Source of the DNA: Desulfohalobiaceae bacterium
Lineage (GTDB): Bacteria; Desulfobacterota; Desulfovibrionia; Desulfovibrionales; Desulfothermaceae
DNA length: 5,750 nucleotides
Assembly (NCBI GenBank): GCA_021737115.1
Contig: JAIPER010000249.1
Location: 1 to 5,750 of the forward strand
Direction of reading: 5' to 3'
Shown: one piece after another, positions 1-4,972 of the stretch
Position numbering within the stretch: the stretch's first letter is position 1
Layout: each line of letters starts with the position of its first letter
Made by a program: the position numbers and the translations under genes
Notes under the pieces: model-generated
The model's input: only the letters and a program-made list of their open reading frames with translations
Databases searched by the model: none
Told to the model about the DNA's origin: nothing

Positions 1-723
1 CAAGCGGTCAGGGACCAGGACAGGCAGCCGGCGGCCTTCATGGTGGAGAGCATGCTCGGCTGCGGCGGGCAGGTCGTGCTGCCCGAAGGCTACCTCCGGG
101 CGGCCTTTGAACCGGTCCGGGCCGCAGGCGGGCTCTGCATCATTGACGAAGTCCAGGTGGGCTTCGGCCGGTCGGGCAGTCATTTCTGGGCCTTTGAGTC
201 CCAGTCTGTGGTCCCGGACATCGTCACCCTGGGCAAGCCCATGGGCAACGGCCATCCCCTGGCCGCGGTGGTGACCACCCCGGCCATTGCTGAGAGCTTC
301 GCCAACGGCATGGAGTATTTCAACACCTTCGGCGGCAACCCGGTCTCCTGCGCCATCGGTCAGGCGGTTCTGGACGTCGTTTCCGAGGAGGGTCTTCAGG
401 AAAAGGCCCGAAAAACCGGGCTGCACCTGCTCTCCGGGCTGCAGGGACTTGCCGAGGAGCACCCGATCATCGGCCATGTGCGGGGCTTGGGGCTGTTTCT
501 GGGAGTGGAGCTGGTCAGGGACAGGGAGACCCTGGAACCGGCCACCCTGGAGGCGGAATATATTATCAACCGGCTCAAGGGGCACGGGATCCTGCTCAGC
601 ACCGACGGTCCCCTGGACAATGTCCTGAAGATAAAGCCGCCCCTGGTCTTTGACCGGGATGATGCCGATTATCTGATCCGATGTCTGGACAAGGTCCTGA
701 GAGAAGATGCGGTGAAGGCCTAA
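1..723 (+). CDS. Class III PLP aminotransferase / phospho-lyase-like, 3' part only
   Basis: The frame is open from base 1, so the first ATG at 40 is internal and the N-terminal half lies outside the window. 240 codons remain before TAA at 721. What is seen: the motif ESMLGCGG, then CIIDEVQVGFGR with the Asp (about residue 49 of the fragment) that binds the PLP pyridine nitrogen, then TLGKPMGNG with the Schiff-base Lys (about residue 79), then FGGNPVSC and the small C-terminal domain. Family knowledge: IIDEVQVGFGR followed by HFWAFE and GKPMGNGHP is typical of the subgroup holding ethanolamine-phosphate phospho-lyase and AGXT2-like enzymes, which are cytosolic homodimers or tetramers. Phosphoethanolamine lyase would yield acetaldehyde, ammonia and phosphate; ordinary transaminases give an aldehyde or keto acid. 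The AOR gene follows 134 bases later on the same strand, so an aldehyde product is attractive but inferred. The fold is certain; the substrate is not. Confidence 0.93.
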   Translation, partial: QAVRDQDRQPAAFMVESMLGCGGQVVLPEGYLRAAFEPVRAAGGLCIIDEVQVGFGRSGSHFWAFESQSVVPDIVTLGKPMGNGHPLAAVVTTPAIAESFANGMEYFNTFGGNPVSCAIGQAVLDVVSEEGLQEKARKTGLHLLSGLQGLAEEHPIIGHVRGLGLFLGVELVRDRETLEPATLEAEYIINRLKGHGILLSTDGPLDNVLKIKPPLVFDRDDADYLIRCLDKVLREDAVKA

Positions 724-769
724 ATGCAGAGCTCTTTCCCGTACTCCAAAATTTGGATATTTTGAAGTC

Positions 770-786
770 ATTGAAAATATTTCAAT
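770..786. repeat. Palindrome over the -35 box (7-3-7)
   Basis: ATTGAAA-ATA-TTTCAAT is a perfect 7-bp inverted repeat with a 3-base spacer, and it contains the whole -35 hexamer. A dimeric regulator bound here would block or modulate polymerase. No regulator for it is encoded beside it, and in AT-rich DNA short palindromes also arise by chance, so operator function is inference. Confidence 0.4.
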
Positions 787-799
787 TATTTTATATAGT
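771..799 (+). promoter_or_regulatory. Sigma-70 type promoter of the AOR gene
   Basis: TTGAAA (771-776) and TATAGT (794-799) are separated by 17 bases, each one mismatch from the consensus boxes. The surrounding spacer is very AT-rich compared with the flanking genes. Transcription would start near 806, giving a leader of about 50 bases. This supports independent expression of the AOR gene and argues against an upstream start codon near 681, which would lie inside the preceding gene and before the promoter. Confidence 0.65.
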
Positions 800-800
800 T

Positions 801-810
801 ACTTATAAGT
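801..810. repeat. Perfect 10-bp palindrome at the predicted start of transcription
   Basis: ACTTATAAGT reads identically on both strands and falls two bases after the -10 box, over the expected +1. Together with the palindrome on the -35 box it would bracket the promoter. It may be a second operator half or only AT-rich chance symmetry. Confidence 0.3.
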
Positions 811-846
811 GTCAAGACGTTGCTACGAAGTCTGAAATGGCGACCA

Positions 847-866
847 GGGGAGGTCCTGTGAACATG
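847..866 (+). promoter_or_regulatory. Ribosome binding site that sets the AOR start
   Basis: GGGGAGG (847-853) precedes GTG at 858 by 4 bases and ATG at 864 by 10 bases, both in frame. The protein homology (NGWCGKILFVDLS, the usual AOR N-terminus) begins right after either codon. Neither spacing is ideal, so the start is one of these two. The in-frame codons further upstream encode a non-homologous low-complexity stretch and have no such site. Confidence 0.6.
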
Positions 867-2798
867 CAACTGAACGGCTGGTGCGGGAAGATCCTCTTTG
901 TGGATCTGTCAAATCATCGGCTGTCCGAGCGGGAGACCATGGCCTATGCCGCTGATTATCTGGGAGGCCGCGGCCTCGTCACCCGCTTGTACTGGGAATC
1001 GGTGGCTGCCCGGACAGGGGCCTTTGATCCGGAGAACCACCTGATCTTCATGACCGGACCCCTTGGGGCGACCGGGGCCCAGGGCGCCTCTCGGTTCGTG
1101 GTGGCGGGCAAGTCTCCCATGCTCCTGCCGGAGGGGTTCTGTGTCGGCAATCTCGGCGGGCATTTCGGGCCTTACCTGAAACGGGCCGGGTTTGACGGCC
1201 TGGTCGTCAGCGGTGCATCGGAAAAGCCGGTCTACCTGCTCATCCGGGATGGACGGGTGGAAATACTTGACGGATCCGGTCTCTGGGGGCGGGGAGTCTA
1301 TGCTACTGCCGAACGCTTGCAGGCGGAGCACGGGAACACGGTCCGCTACGTCACCACCGGTCCGGCCGGGGAGAACCTCTGCCGGACCGCCAACCTGATG
1401 ACCGACAACGAAGGAAGCGGCACCGGTGGATTCGGTGCGGTCATGGGGTCAAAGAAGCTCAAGGCGATCTGTGTGCTTGGCTCCGGCAAGCCGGGGATCG
1501 CCCGCCCGGAGAGGCTGCGCGAGCTCAGCAAGGAAGCCGTCTATCTAAACCAGCGCGAACCCATGGCTCTGCCCTTTCCGCCGGAGCAGGTTAGCCGCGC
1601 AGGCAAAGCCTCCTGCCATCAGTGCGGGCTGGATTGCCTGCTGCGCAACACCCTGGTGACCGCTTCCGGAAAGTCGATGATCCGAAAGTGCCAGGCCATG
1701 TTTGTCTATTTCCCCTGGGTCATGAACCGAGCCGGTGAATCTTCCGAGACCGCTGTGGAAGCCACCGGCATCTGCAATGATTACAGCATCTGCAGCATGG
1801 AGATGTACAACATCATCCAGTGGCTGGACACCTGCCACCGAGCCGGGTGCGACATTATCGAACAGACCGGTCTGGATATGACTGAGCTTGGCACGTTGCC
1901 CTTTTTTGAAAAGCTGGCCCATATGATCGCCTATCGGGAAGGCTTTGGGGATGTCCTGGCCGAAGGCCTGCTGCGCGCGGGTGAAACACGGGGTGAATCG
2001 GCCAGCCGGTATTTTGCCAACGAAGTCTCCGGGGTTGGCGACGGGGCCACCTACAGCGCCAGAGAGTACCCCGTGAGCGGGCTTCTCTACGCCTTTGAGC
2101 CGCGTCAGCCCATCGCCATGCTCCACGAGGTCAGCCGCCTGGTCGGTTTCTGGGTGATGCATCAGGGCAACCCGGATACCTCTCCGGTCAGCTCCGAGGT
2201 CTTTCGGGCCGCGGCCTCCAGGTTCTGGGGGCACCTGGCGGCCTGGGACATGACCAGGCCGGACGGAAAGGCCCAGGCCGCGGTCAGGATCATGGACCGC
2301 ACCCTGGTCAAAGACAGTCTGATGCTCTGCGACAGCGCCTGGCCGCTCATGGTCAGCTGGAACACGGCGGACCATGTGGGGGACCCTGGCTTGGAGAGCC
2401 GCCTTTTCTCGGCAGTGACCGGAATCGATATGGACGAAGCCGGACTGAACCGTTTTGGTGAGCGCATCTTCAACCTGCAGCGGGCCATCCAGCTGCGCGA
2501 AGGTCGGCGGCCCAAGACTGACGACACCCTGGCCGCCTTCAACTTCACCGACCCGGTGCAGACCGTGTTCATGAACCCCGAGGTCATCGTCCCCGGGCTG
2601 GGGGATGAAGTGGTCAGCAGGAAAGGGGCCGTCCTGGACCGGGAGGCCTATGAGTCCATGCGCGACGAGTTCTATGCCCTCAGGGGCTGGGATATGGCTT
2701 CAGGGTGTCAGAAAAGGACCACCTTAGAAGAACTCGGGCTGGGAGATGCTGCCAATGAACTGGCATTGATCGGCGGGGATGGCTGTGTTCGGGAGTAA
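858..2798 (+). CDS. Aldehyde:ferredoxin oxidoreductase family protein (tungsten/Mo-bispterin), divergent clade
   Basis: This is a cytosolic enzyme of about 644-646 residues, close to the 605-650 usual for AOR. The N-terminal domain (about 4-205, counted from ATG 864) carries GWCGKILFVDLS, YLGGRGL, FMTGPLGATGAQG, the glycine-rich GNLGGHFGPYLKRAGFDG, TTGPAGEN and GGFGAVMGSKKLKAI, which in the family bind the bis-pterin cofactor. C251-x2-C254-x3-C258 and C489 (in KDSLMLCDS) match the four ligands of the [4Fe-4S] cluster in Pyrococcus AOR. Family role: oxidation of an aldehyde to the acid with electrons to ferredoxin, or the reverse at low potential. Odd points: the GPE(Y/W)E segment of classical AOR is replaced by RKCQAMFVYFPW, and the DPRG-type loop by SAREYPVSGLLYAFEPRQ, so the substrate pocket is altered and the true substrate is unknown. 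No ferredoxin, subunit or cofactor gene lies within the window. Its own promoter precedes it; the preceding aminotransferase may supply the aldehyde (inference). Confidence 0.93.
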   Translation: MNMQLNGWCGKILFVDLSNHRLSERETMAYAADYLGGRGLVTRLYWESVAARTGAFDPENHLIFMTGPLGATGAQGASRFVVAGKSPMLLPEGFCVGNLGGHFGPYLKRAGFDGLVVSGASEKPVYLLIRDGRVEILDGSGLWGRGVYATAERLQAEHGNTVRYVTTGPAGENLCRTANLMTDNEGSGTGGFGAVMGSKKLKAICVLGSGKPGIARPERLRELSKEAVYLNQREPMALPFPPEQVSRAGKASCHQCGLDCLLRNTLVTASGKSMIRKCQAMFVYFPWVMNRAGESSETAVEATGICNDYSICSMEMYNIIQWLDTCHRAGCDIIEQTGLDMTELGTLPFFEKLAHMIAYREGFGDVLAEGLLRAGETRGESASRYFANEVSGVGDGATYSAREYPVSGLLYAFEPRQPIAMLHEVSRLVGFWVMHQGNPDTSPVSSEVFRAAASRFWGHLAAWDMTRPDGKAQAAVRIMDRTLVKDSLMLCDSAWPLMVSWNTADHVGDPGLESRLFSAVTGIDMDEAGLNRFGERIFNLQRAIQLREGRRPKTDDTLAAFNFTDPVQTVFMNPEVIVPGLGDEVVSRKGAVLDREAYESMRDEFYALRGWDMASGCQKRTTLEELGLGDAANELALIGGDGCVRE

Positions 2799-2858
2799 AC
2801 ACTGGCTGTGATGTTGAGACAAATAAATCAGGATGCACAGGTCTACAAGAGGATTCAT
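2724..2858 (-). CDS. Possible 44-residue micro-ORF, antisense to the AOR 3' end
   Basis: ATG at 2858 (minus strand) is preceded by AAGGAG with a 7-base spacer, and by a promoter-like pair TTGACA (2911-2906) and TTTAAT (2889-2884) 16 bases apart. The ORF runs to TAA at 2726-2724 and overlaps the last 75 bases of the AOR gene on the opposite strand. The product begins MNPLVDLCILIYLSQ, a mildly hydrophobic start, and matches no family I know. The signals are better than expected for a random ORF, but the overlap and small size make this doubtful. It could equally be a non-coding antisense transcript. Confidence 0.2.
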   Translation of the reverse strand: MNPLVDLCILIYLSQHHSQCLLPNTAIPADQCQFIGSISQPEFF

Positions 2859-2868
2859 TGTTTGTCTC
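2816..2868. repeat. Inverted repeat just downstream of the AOR stop
   Basis: GAGACAAA (2816-2823) and TTTGTCTC (2861-2868) are perfect 8-bp complements with a 37-base loop, starting 18 bases after the AOR stop codon. On the plus strand the stem is followed by cttgtttt, which is a poor terminator tail. On the minus strand the right arm covers the SD of the micro-ORF, so folding could mask it. The role is undecided: 3'-end stabiliser, weak terminator or chance. Confidence 0.35.
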
Positions 2869-3060
2869 CTTGTTTTGATCTAAATTAAATCTCAATTTGG
2901 GTCAATGTCAAGAATTACCAGGCAGGAATTCTCATTTTGAGTTTTTCCACTTTGGCGAGATCAACTGTATTGGCTTTGTTTTTTCAAATAGTGAAAAAGT
3001 GGGTGCTCTTCCGCTTATACTTTGAAAATCGTAAGTTTCTAAACTGAAGGGAATGCAAAA
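2869..3060. other. AT-rich spacer without a recognisable gene
   Basis: I see no plausible coding frame here. Apart from the minus-strand promoter-like sequence, it holds a 6-bp inverted repeat AGAATT (2911-2916) / AATTCT (2927-2932) and a 7-bp pair CCACTTT (2947-2953) / AAAGTGG (2996-3002) with a 42-base loop. Neither is strong enough to assign a function. Confidence 0.5.
2884..2911 (-). promoter_or_regulatory. Promoter-like sequence reading back toward the AOR gene
   Basis: On the minus strand TTGACA (2911-2906, perfect) and TTTAAT (2889-2884, one mismatch) are 16 bases apart. Transcription would start near 2877 and run into the 3' end of the AOR gene, giving an antisense RNA or the message of the micro-ORF at 2858-2724. 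The region is AT-rich, which raises the chance of accidental matches. Confidence 0.35.
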
Positions 3061-3101
3061 AGTTTTTTCCACTAATCTTCACGAATTTTCACTAATTTCT
3101 A

Positions 3102-3118
3102 CAGGCCTGATCGGCCTG
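3102..3118. repeat. Small hairpin in the foldback core (left)
   Basis: CAGGCC-TGATC-GGCCTG is a perfect 6-bp stem with a 5-base loop. No T-tract follows on either strand, so it is not an intrinsic terminator. It is one of three hairpins inside the foldback and shares a GATC-containing loop with the hairpin at 3175-3201. Confidence 0.5.
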
Positions 3119-3153
3119 AAGAAAAGTTAATCTTCTGCGGTGAAGTTTTTACT

Positions 3154-3165
3154 CCGCGATAGCGG
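3154..3165. repeat. Small hairpin at the centre of the foldback
   Basis: CCGC-GATA-GCGG forms a 4-bp stem with a 4-base loop. It lies within about four bases of the symmetry centre of the large arms, so it could cap the extruded structure. It is short and could be incidental on its own. Confidence 0.35.
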
Positions 3166-3174
3166 GATGAAACC

Positions 3175-3201
3175 TTCCTGCCTGCGATCAGCAGGCTGGA
3201 A
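3175..3201. repeat. Hairpin in the foldback core (right)
   Basis: TTCC-T-GCCTGC, loop GATCA, then GCAGGC-T-GGAA: a 6-bp stem, one T/T mismatch, then 4 more base pairs. The following plus-strand bases (aatctctttcttt) are only mildly T-rich, so termination would be weak. It may be an RNA structure or part of the transposable end of the foldback. Confidence 0.5.
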
Positions 3202-3325
3202 AATCTCTTTCTTTATTCGTGGCAATTCGTGAGCATTCGTGGACAAAATTCTTTTTTCTTGAGCTTTTTTTGTATCAGCAATTTGCAAAGTATCCACGGA
3301 GAACTACCAAAAAGTACGGGAGTGT

Positions 3326-3353
3326 AAAAAAAAGCCCCCTTTAAAGGGGGCTT
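3326..3353 (-). terminator. Strong intrinsic terminator, minus strand
   Basis: A perfect palindrome spans 3332-3353 (arms AAGCCCCC and GGGGGCTT around TTTAAA). On the minus strand it is followed directly by an unbroken T run made by the eight A residues at 3326-3333. On the plus strand only ttatag follows. It therefore ends leftward transcription, either of the small-RNA candidate just upstream or of an ancestral transcript through the helicase remnant. Confidence 0.8.
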
Positions 3354-3394
3354 ATAGCAAAGGAGCGGTAAAAGGAGGTAAAAAAACCGCTCCA
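3326..3394 (-). ncRNA. Candidate ~70-nt small RNA with an anti-Shine-Dalgarno loop
   Basis: On the minus strand a perfect TATAAT (3406-3401) would start transcription at about 3394. That is exactly where an 8-bp stem GGAGCGGT (3393-3386) / ACCGCTCC (3369-3362) begins. Its 16-base loop contains ACCTCCTTTT, complementary to a Shine-Dalgarno sequence and the same as the 3' end of 16S rRNA. Eight bases later comes the strong terminator. Promoter box, C-rich single-stranded loop and terminator within 80 bases are the layout of a regulatory RNA that blocks ribosome binding sites. No family is recognised; the -35 box is weak, and the hairpins could merely be an old gene end. Confidence 0.4.
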
Positions 3395-3400
3395 AGATTC

Positions 3401-3436
3401 ATTATAGGGTATAATCTTGTCTGAAATCTTTTTCAA
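3401..3436 (-). promoter_or_regulatory. Minus-strand promoter candidates for the small RNA
   Basis: Two overlapping options exist. One is TTGAAA (3436-3431), 17 bases, TATACC (3413-3408). The other is a perfect TATAAT (3406-3401) with a poor -35 (AGATTT) at proper distance. ATTATA-GGG-TATAAT (3401-3415) is also a 6-3-6 inverted repeat, so the -10 box may double as an operator or serve both strands. Only a start-site map could choose between them. Confidence 0.4.
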
Positions 3437-3628
3437 TACCTATTGGGTTCAGAATTATTTAAAAGACTTGCTCCTAAATATGTTATCGGCAAAAAAGCTT
3501 CACCGCTTTAGTGGTCTGGAAAAGGAAGAGACGATCAACAATGATAACGTCCTTGCAAAAAATCGATTCTGTTCTGGTCCGCTACATAAACTAACCGATG
3601 CTCTTTGGTGATTCGTCAGGCAAGAATT
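3416..3628. other. Spacer with one unconvincing 64-codon ORF
   Basis: A plus-strand frame opens at TTG 3417 and closes at 3611. It has no Shine-Dalgarno at a useful distance, and its product (with the stretch LLLNMLSAKKLHRFSGLEKE) resembles nothing I know. The composition is more AT-rich than the real genes in the window. I regard this stretch as intergenic, or as eroded DNA downstream of the helicase remnant. Confidence 0.4.
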
Positions 3629-3925
3629 TTATTCTTGTTCGATTTGCACCCCGCCATTTTCCCGGCGCAACCGCTCCTCTAATGCAGTGAAACGCTTCCT
3701 GGTCCTGGCATTGTTCACGCCGATGGCCAGGGCCTTTTGGGTGCCGATCATGACCACCAGGTTCCGGCCCCGAGTGAGGCCGGTGTAGATCAGGTTGCGC
3801 TGGAGCATGATGTAGTGCTAGGTCAGGATAGGCATGACCACGGCCGGGTAGTCCGAGCCCTGGGCTTTGTGGATGCTCACGGCAAATTCTTTGACCCTTT
3901 CCTGGAGCAGATAAGCATTTCTGAC
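3629..3925 (-). pseudogene. RecD2-type helicase (exonuclease V alpha family), C-terminal remnant
   Basis: The minus-strand frame reads VKEFAVSIHKAQGSDYPAVV, then MPILT, an amber TAG (3820-3818), then HYIMLQRNLIYTGLTRGRN and LVVMIGTQKALAIGVNN, ending ERLRRENGGVQIEQE and TAA at 3631-3629. SIHKAQGSDYPAVV and YTGLTRGR are motifs V and VI of SF1B RecD2/TraA-like DNA helicases, and the segment after them is the usual RecD2 tail. The amber sits where the family normally has Gln (LTQHY), a single CAG-to-TAG change. Homology stops near 3911 and a TGA closes the frame at 3928-3926. The rest of the ~700-residue enzyme (Walker A, motifs Ia-IV) is absent. This is a deletion remnant that later gained a stop, marking a rearrangement breakpoint. 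The minus-strand terminator at 3353-3326 may have served the intact gene. Confidence 0.85.
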
Positions 3926-4023
3926 TCAGGCAGTACAAGGCCCTTTCCATTTTCGGAGGAAGGACGATAAAGGCGAACTAAGCCAAGCCCAGAAGGATAG
4001 ATCGGTAATCCAGCCTTTTGAAC

Positions 4024-4233
4024 CTATTTCGATCCTGCCGAAAGCTGGAAAAGCCGTCGTGGAGACGGCTCTTCCGGTTTAATGATTCCCTCTTTCCCGA
4101 GAAACAACGCTGCCACAGAGGGCATGTGAATCGTGATCAGGCTGTGGTCTTCATCTCCCAAGTAAAAGAGAAAGCGTCTGACTCTCATCTTTTTCGAAGT
4201 TGCAAAGGCTTTGAGGATATAAACGGTTGCCAT
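4024..4233 (-). CDS. Doubtful 69-codon ORF immediately after tetR
   Basis: ATG at 4233 lies only 7 bases after the TetR stop, in tandem, but without a clear Shine-Dalgarno. The product (starts MATVYILKAFATSKKMRVRR, basic and then mixed) matches no family I recognise. After its TAG the same frame stays open for 47 more codons, including YPSGLGLVRLYRPSSENGKG, before stopping inside the helicase remnant. That pattern suggests a decayed longer gene rather than a living small one. A strong hairpin at 4042-4080 lies inside it, which also speaks against coding. It may be the last part of a tetR operon or simply debris. Confidence 0.2.
   Translation of the reverse strand: MATVYILKAFATSKKMRVRRFLFYLGDEDHSLITIHMPSVAALFLGKEGIIKPEEPSPRRLFQLSAGSK
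4042..4080. repeat. Long hairpin downstream of tetR
   Basis: AGCCGTC (4052-4058) and GACGGCT (4064-4070) form a perfect 7-bp stem around GTGGA. With one mismatch, GGAA/TTCC extends it, and with two G-T pairs it reaches 17 positions. On the minus strand the short stem is followed by TTTTCC, a modest terminator tail that could end the tetR transcript about 170 bases after its stop. The tail is too short to be confident of termination. Confidence 0.45.
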
Positions 4234-4240
4234 TCAACGC

Positions 4241-4888
4241 TTATGCGCTATCGGTATCGCAGAACTCAGGATAAAAGCGCGACAGATAGGCCAGGCATGC
4301 GGAAATGGCATGCTCGGGGCTCAGCCGGCCCGGTGCGATGAGATACTGGACCCAGAAACCGTCGATCATCCCTGTGAGCGCTACGGCAACGGCACCAAGG
4401 TCCATACCGCTGCTTCCGTTCCGTGGCGGCCCGATTTCCCCTAAAACAGCGGCCACTTCATTTTCAAAGTCCTGGTCCATGGCCGTACATAGATATAGGT
4501 AGTTCCTTCTGTTGGTTGCTTCGCCCCAGAAAGCCAGCCAGACTGCGACTTTATTAAAATCGGCCACCGGCGGAAGCAGCAGTACTCGGATAAAGCGCTT
4601 CAATCGATGGATCGGGGGCATGCGTTGGTCGGCCAGGGCATTCTTCCAGGCCCGTTCGTGTTCTCGGTAAACAGTCTGAAACGTTTCCAGCAGCAACTGA
4701 TCTTTGGTCCTGAAATGGTAATTGCATATTCCCCGTGATAGCCCGGCAAGTTCGGCTACCTTGGCCAGAGTCACACCTGAAAGCCCATCGGTAGCGATAA
4801 TCGCGATGGTGGTTTCAATAAGCTTACGGCGGGTCGCTTTTTTCTGTTCAGCCCGCGTCAATTCCGTTTTCTTTTCACTGCCGGCCAT
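4241..4888 (-). CDS. TetR-family transcriptional repressor, BetI-like
   Basis: A DNA-binding dimeric repressor of 215 residues, normal length. Residues about 18-65 form the N-terminal TetR domain, with the helix-turn-helix VTLAKVAELAGLSRGICNYHFRTK-type signature at about 39-62. The ligand-binding C-terminal part has VAVWLAFW (115-121) and LTGMIDGFW (171-179), both characteristic of BetI-group repressors; BetI itself senses choline. The start at 4888 is fixed by AGGAGGG (4898-4892) three bases before ATG. The gene is divergent from the second aminotransferase, with a shared 134-base control region holding paired repeats, the classic arrangement for a repressor that controls itself and its neighbour. 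The ligand is probably the substrate or an amine related to that enzyme, which is inference. No bet genes are present, so I give no symbol. Confidence 0.92.
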   Translation of the reverse strand: MAGSEKKTELTRAEQKKATRRKLIETTIAIIATDGLSGVTLAKVAELAGLSRGICNYHFRTKDQLLLETFQTVYREHERAWKNALADQRMPPIHRLKRFIRVLLLPPVADFNKVAVWLAFWGEATNRRNYLYLCTAMDQDFENEVAAVLGEIGPPRNGSSGMDLGAVAVALTGMIDGFWVQYLIAPGRLSPEHAISACLAYLSRFYPEFCDTDSA

Positions 4889-4942
4889 GGTCCCTCCTGT
4901 TCAAGCGCCATGGTGATGCCGCCATACCTTTTGGTTTTGTGC

Positions 4943-4972
4943 TTGACACATGCCACTGAATGAACGTATAGT
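4943..4972 (+). promoter_or_regulatory. Sigma-70 promoter of the second aminotransferase
   Basis: TTGACA (4943-4948, perfect) and TATAGT (4967-4972, one mismatch) are 18 bases apart. Transcription would begin near 4979, leaving a leader of about 44 bases before ATG 5023. The -10 box lies inside the first operator-like repeat, so a bound repressor would exclude RNA polymerase. Confidence 0.75.

Larger units (their letters stand above)
3061..3250. repeat. Foldback element with three 10-bp phased repeats in each arm
   Basis: The left arm has CACTAATCTT, CACGAATTTT and CACTAATTTC at 3070, 3080 and 3090. The right arm has ATTCGTGGCA, ATTCGTGAGC and ATTCGTGGAC at 3215, 3225 and 3235. The 7-base cores are inverted complements about one common centre (paired positions sum to 6311), the middle pair is perfect, and the outer two differ at one base. 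Extending outward, 3061-3096 pairs with 3215-3250 at 28 of 36 positions. The ~118-base core has smaller hairpins. Repeats of CACGAAT type in spacers are, from memory, common in anaerobic deltaproteobacterial genomes, but I cannot verify a family name. It may be a non-autonomous mobile or REP-like element, or a binding array with one site per helical turn. Confidence 0.6.

Noticed and set aside
681..857. An N-terminal extension of the AOR protein starting near 681
   Set aside because: It would overlap the end of the aminotransferase, begin upstream of the promoter at 771-799, and add about 60 residues with no similarity to the family. GGGGAGG just before 858/864 marks the real start.
1545..2375. 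A 276-codon open frame on the minus strand inside the AOR gene
   Set aside because: It lies wholly antisense to a gene with clear motifs; GC-rich codon usage commonly leaves the complementary frame open. The product has no recognisable domain and no binding site is seen.
3061..3250. CRISPR array
   Set aside because: The repeats are only 7-10 bases, spaced by 3 bases, and arranged as mirrored arms; there are no unique ~30-base spacers and no cas genes.
3213..3395. A 60-codon minus-strand ORF across the terminator
   Set aside because: It runs through a near-perfect intrinsic terminator and a hairpin, and its product is dominated by translated structure and homopolymer runs.
3737..3970. A plus-strand 77-codon ORF and a 119-codon minus-strand ORF (3591-3950) over the helicase remnant
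   Set aside because: Both are out of frame with the clear RecD2 homology on the minus strand and have proline/histidine-rich shadow-like products.
4884..4914. Repeated GCCATGGT at 4884-4891 and 4907-4914 as an operator or alternative tetR start
   Set aside because: The second ATG (minus strand, 4911) is out of frame with tetR and lacks a Shine-Dalgarno. The repeat is an NcoI-like palindrome that can occur by chance.
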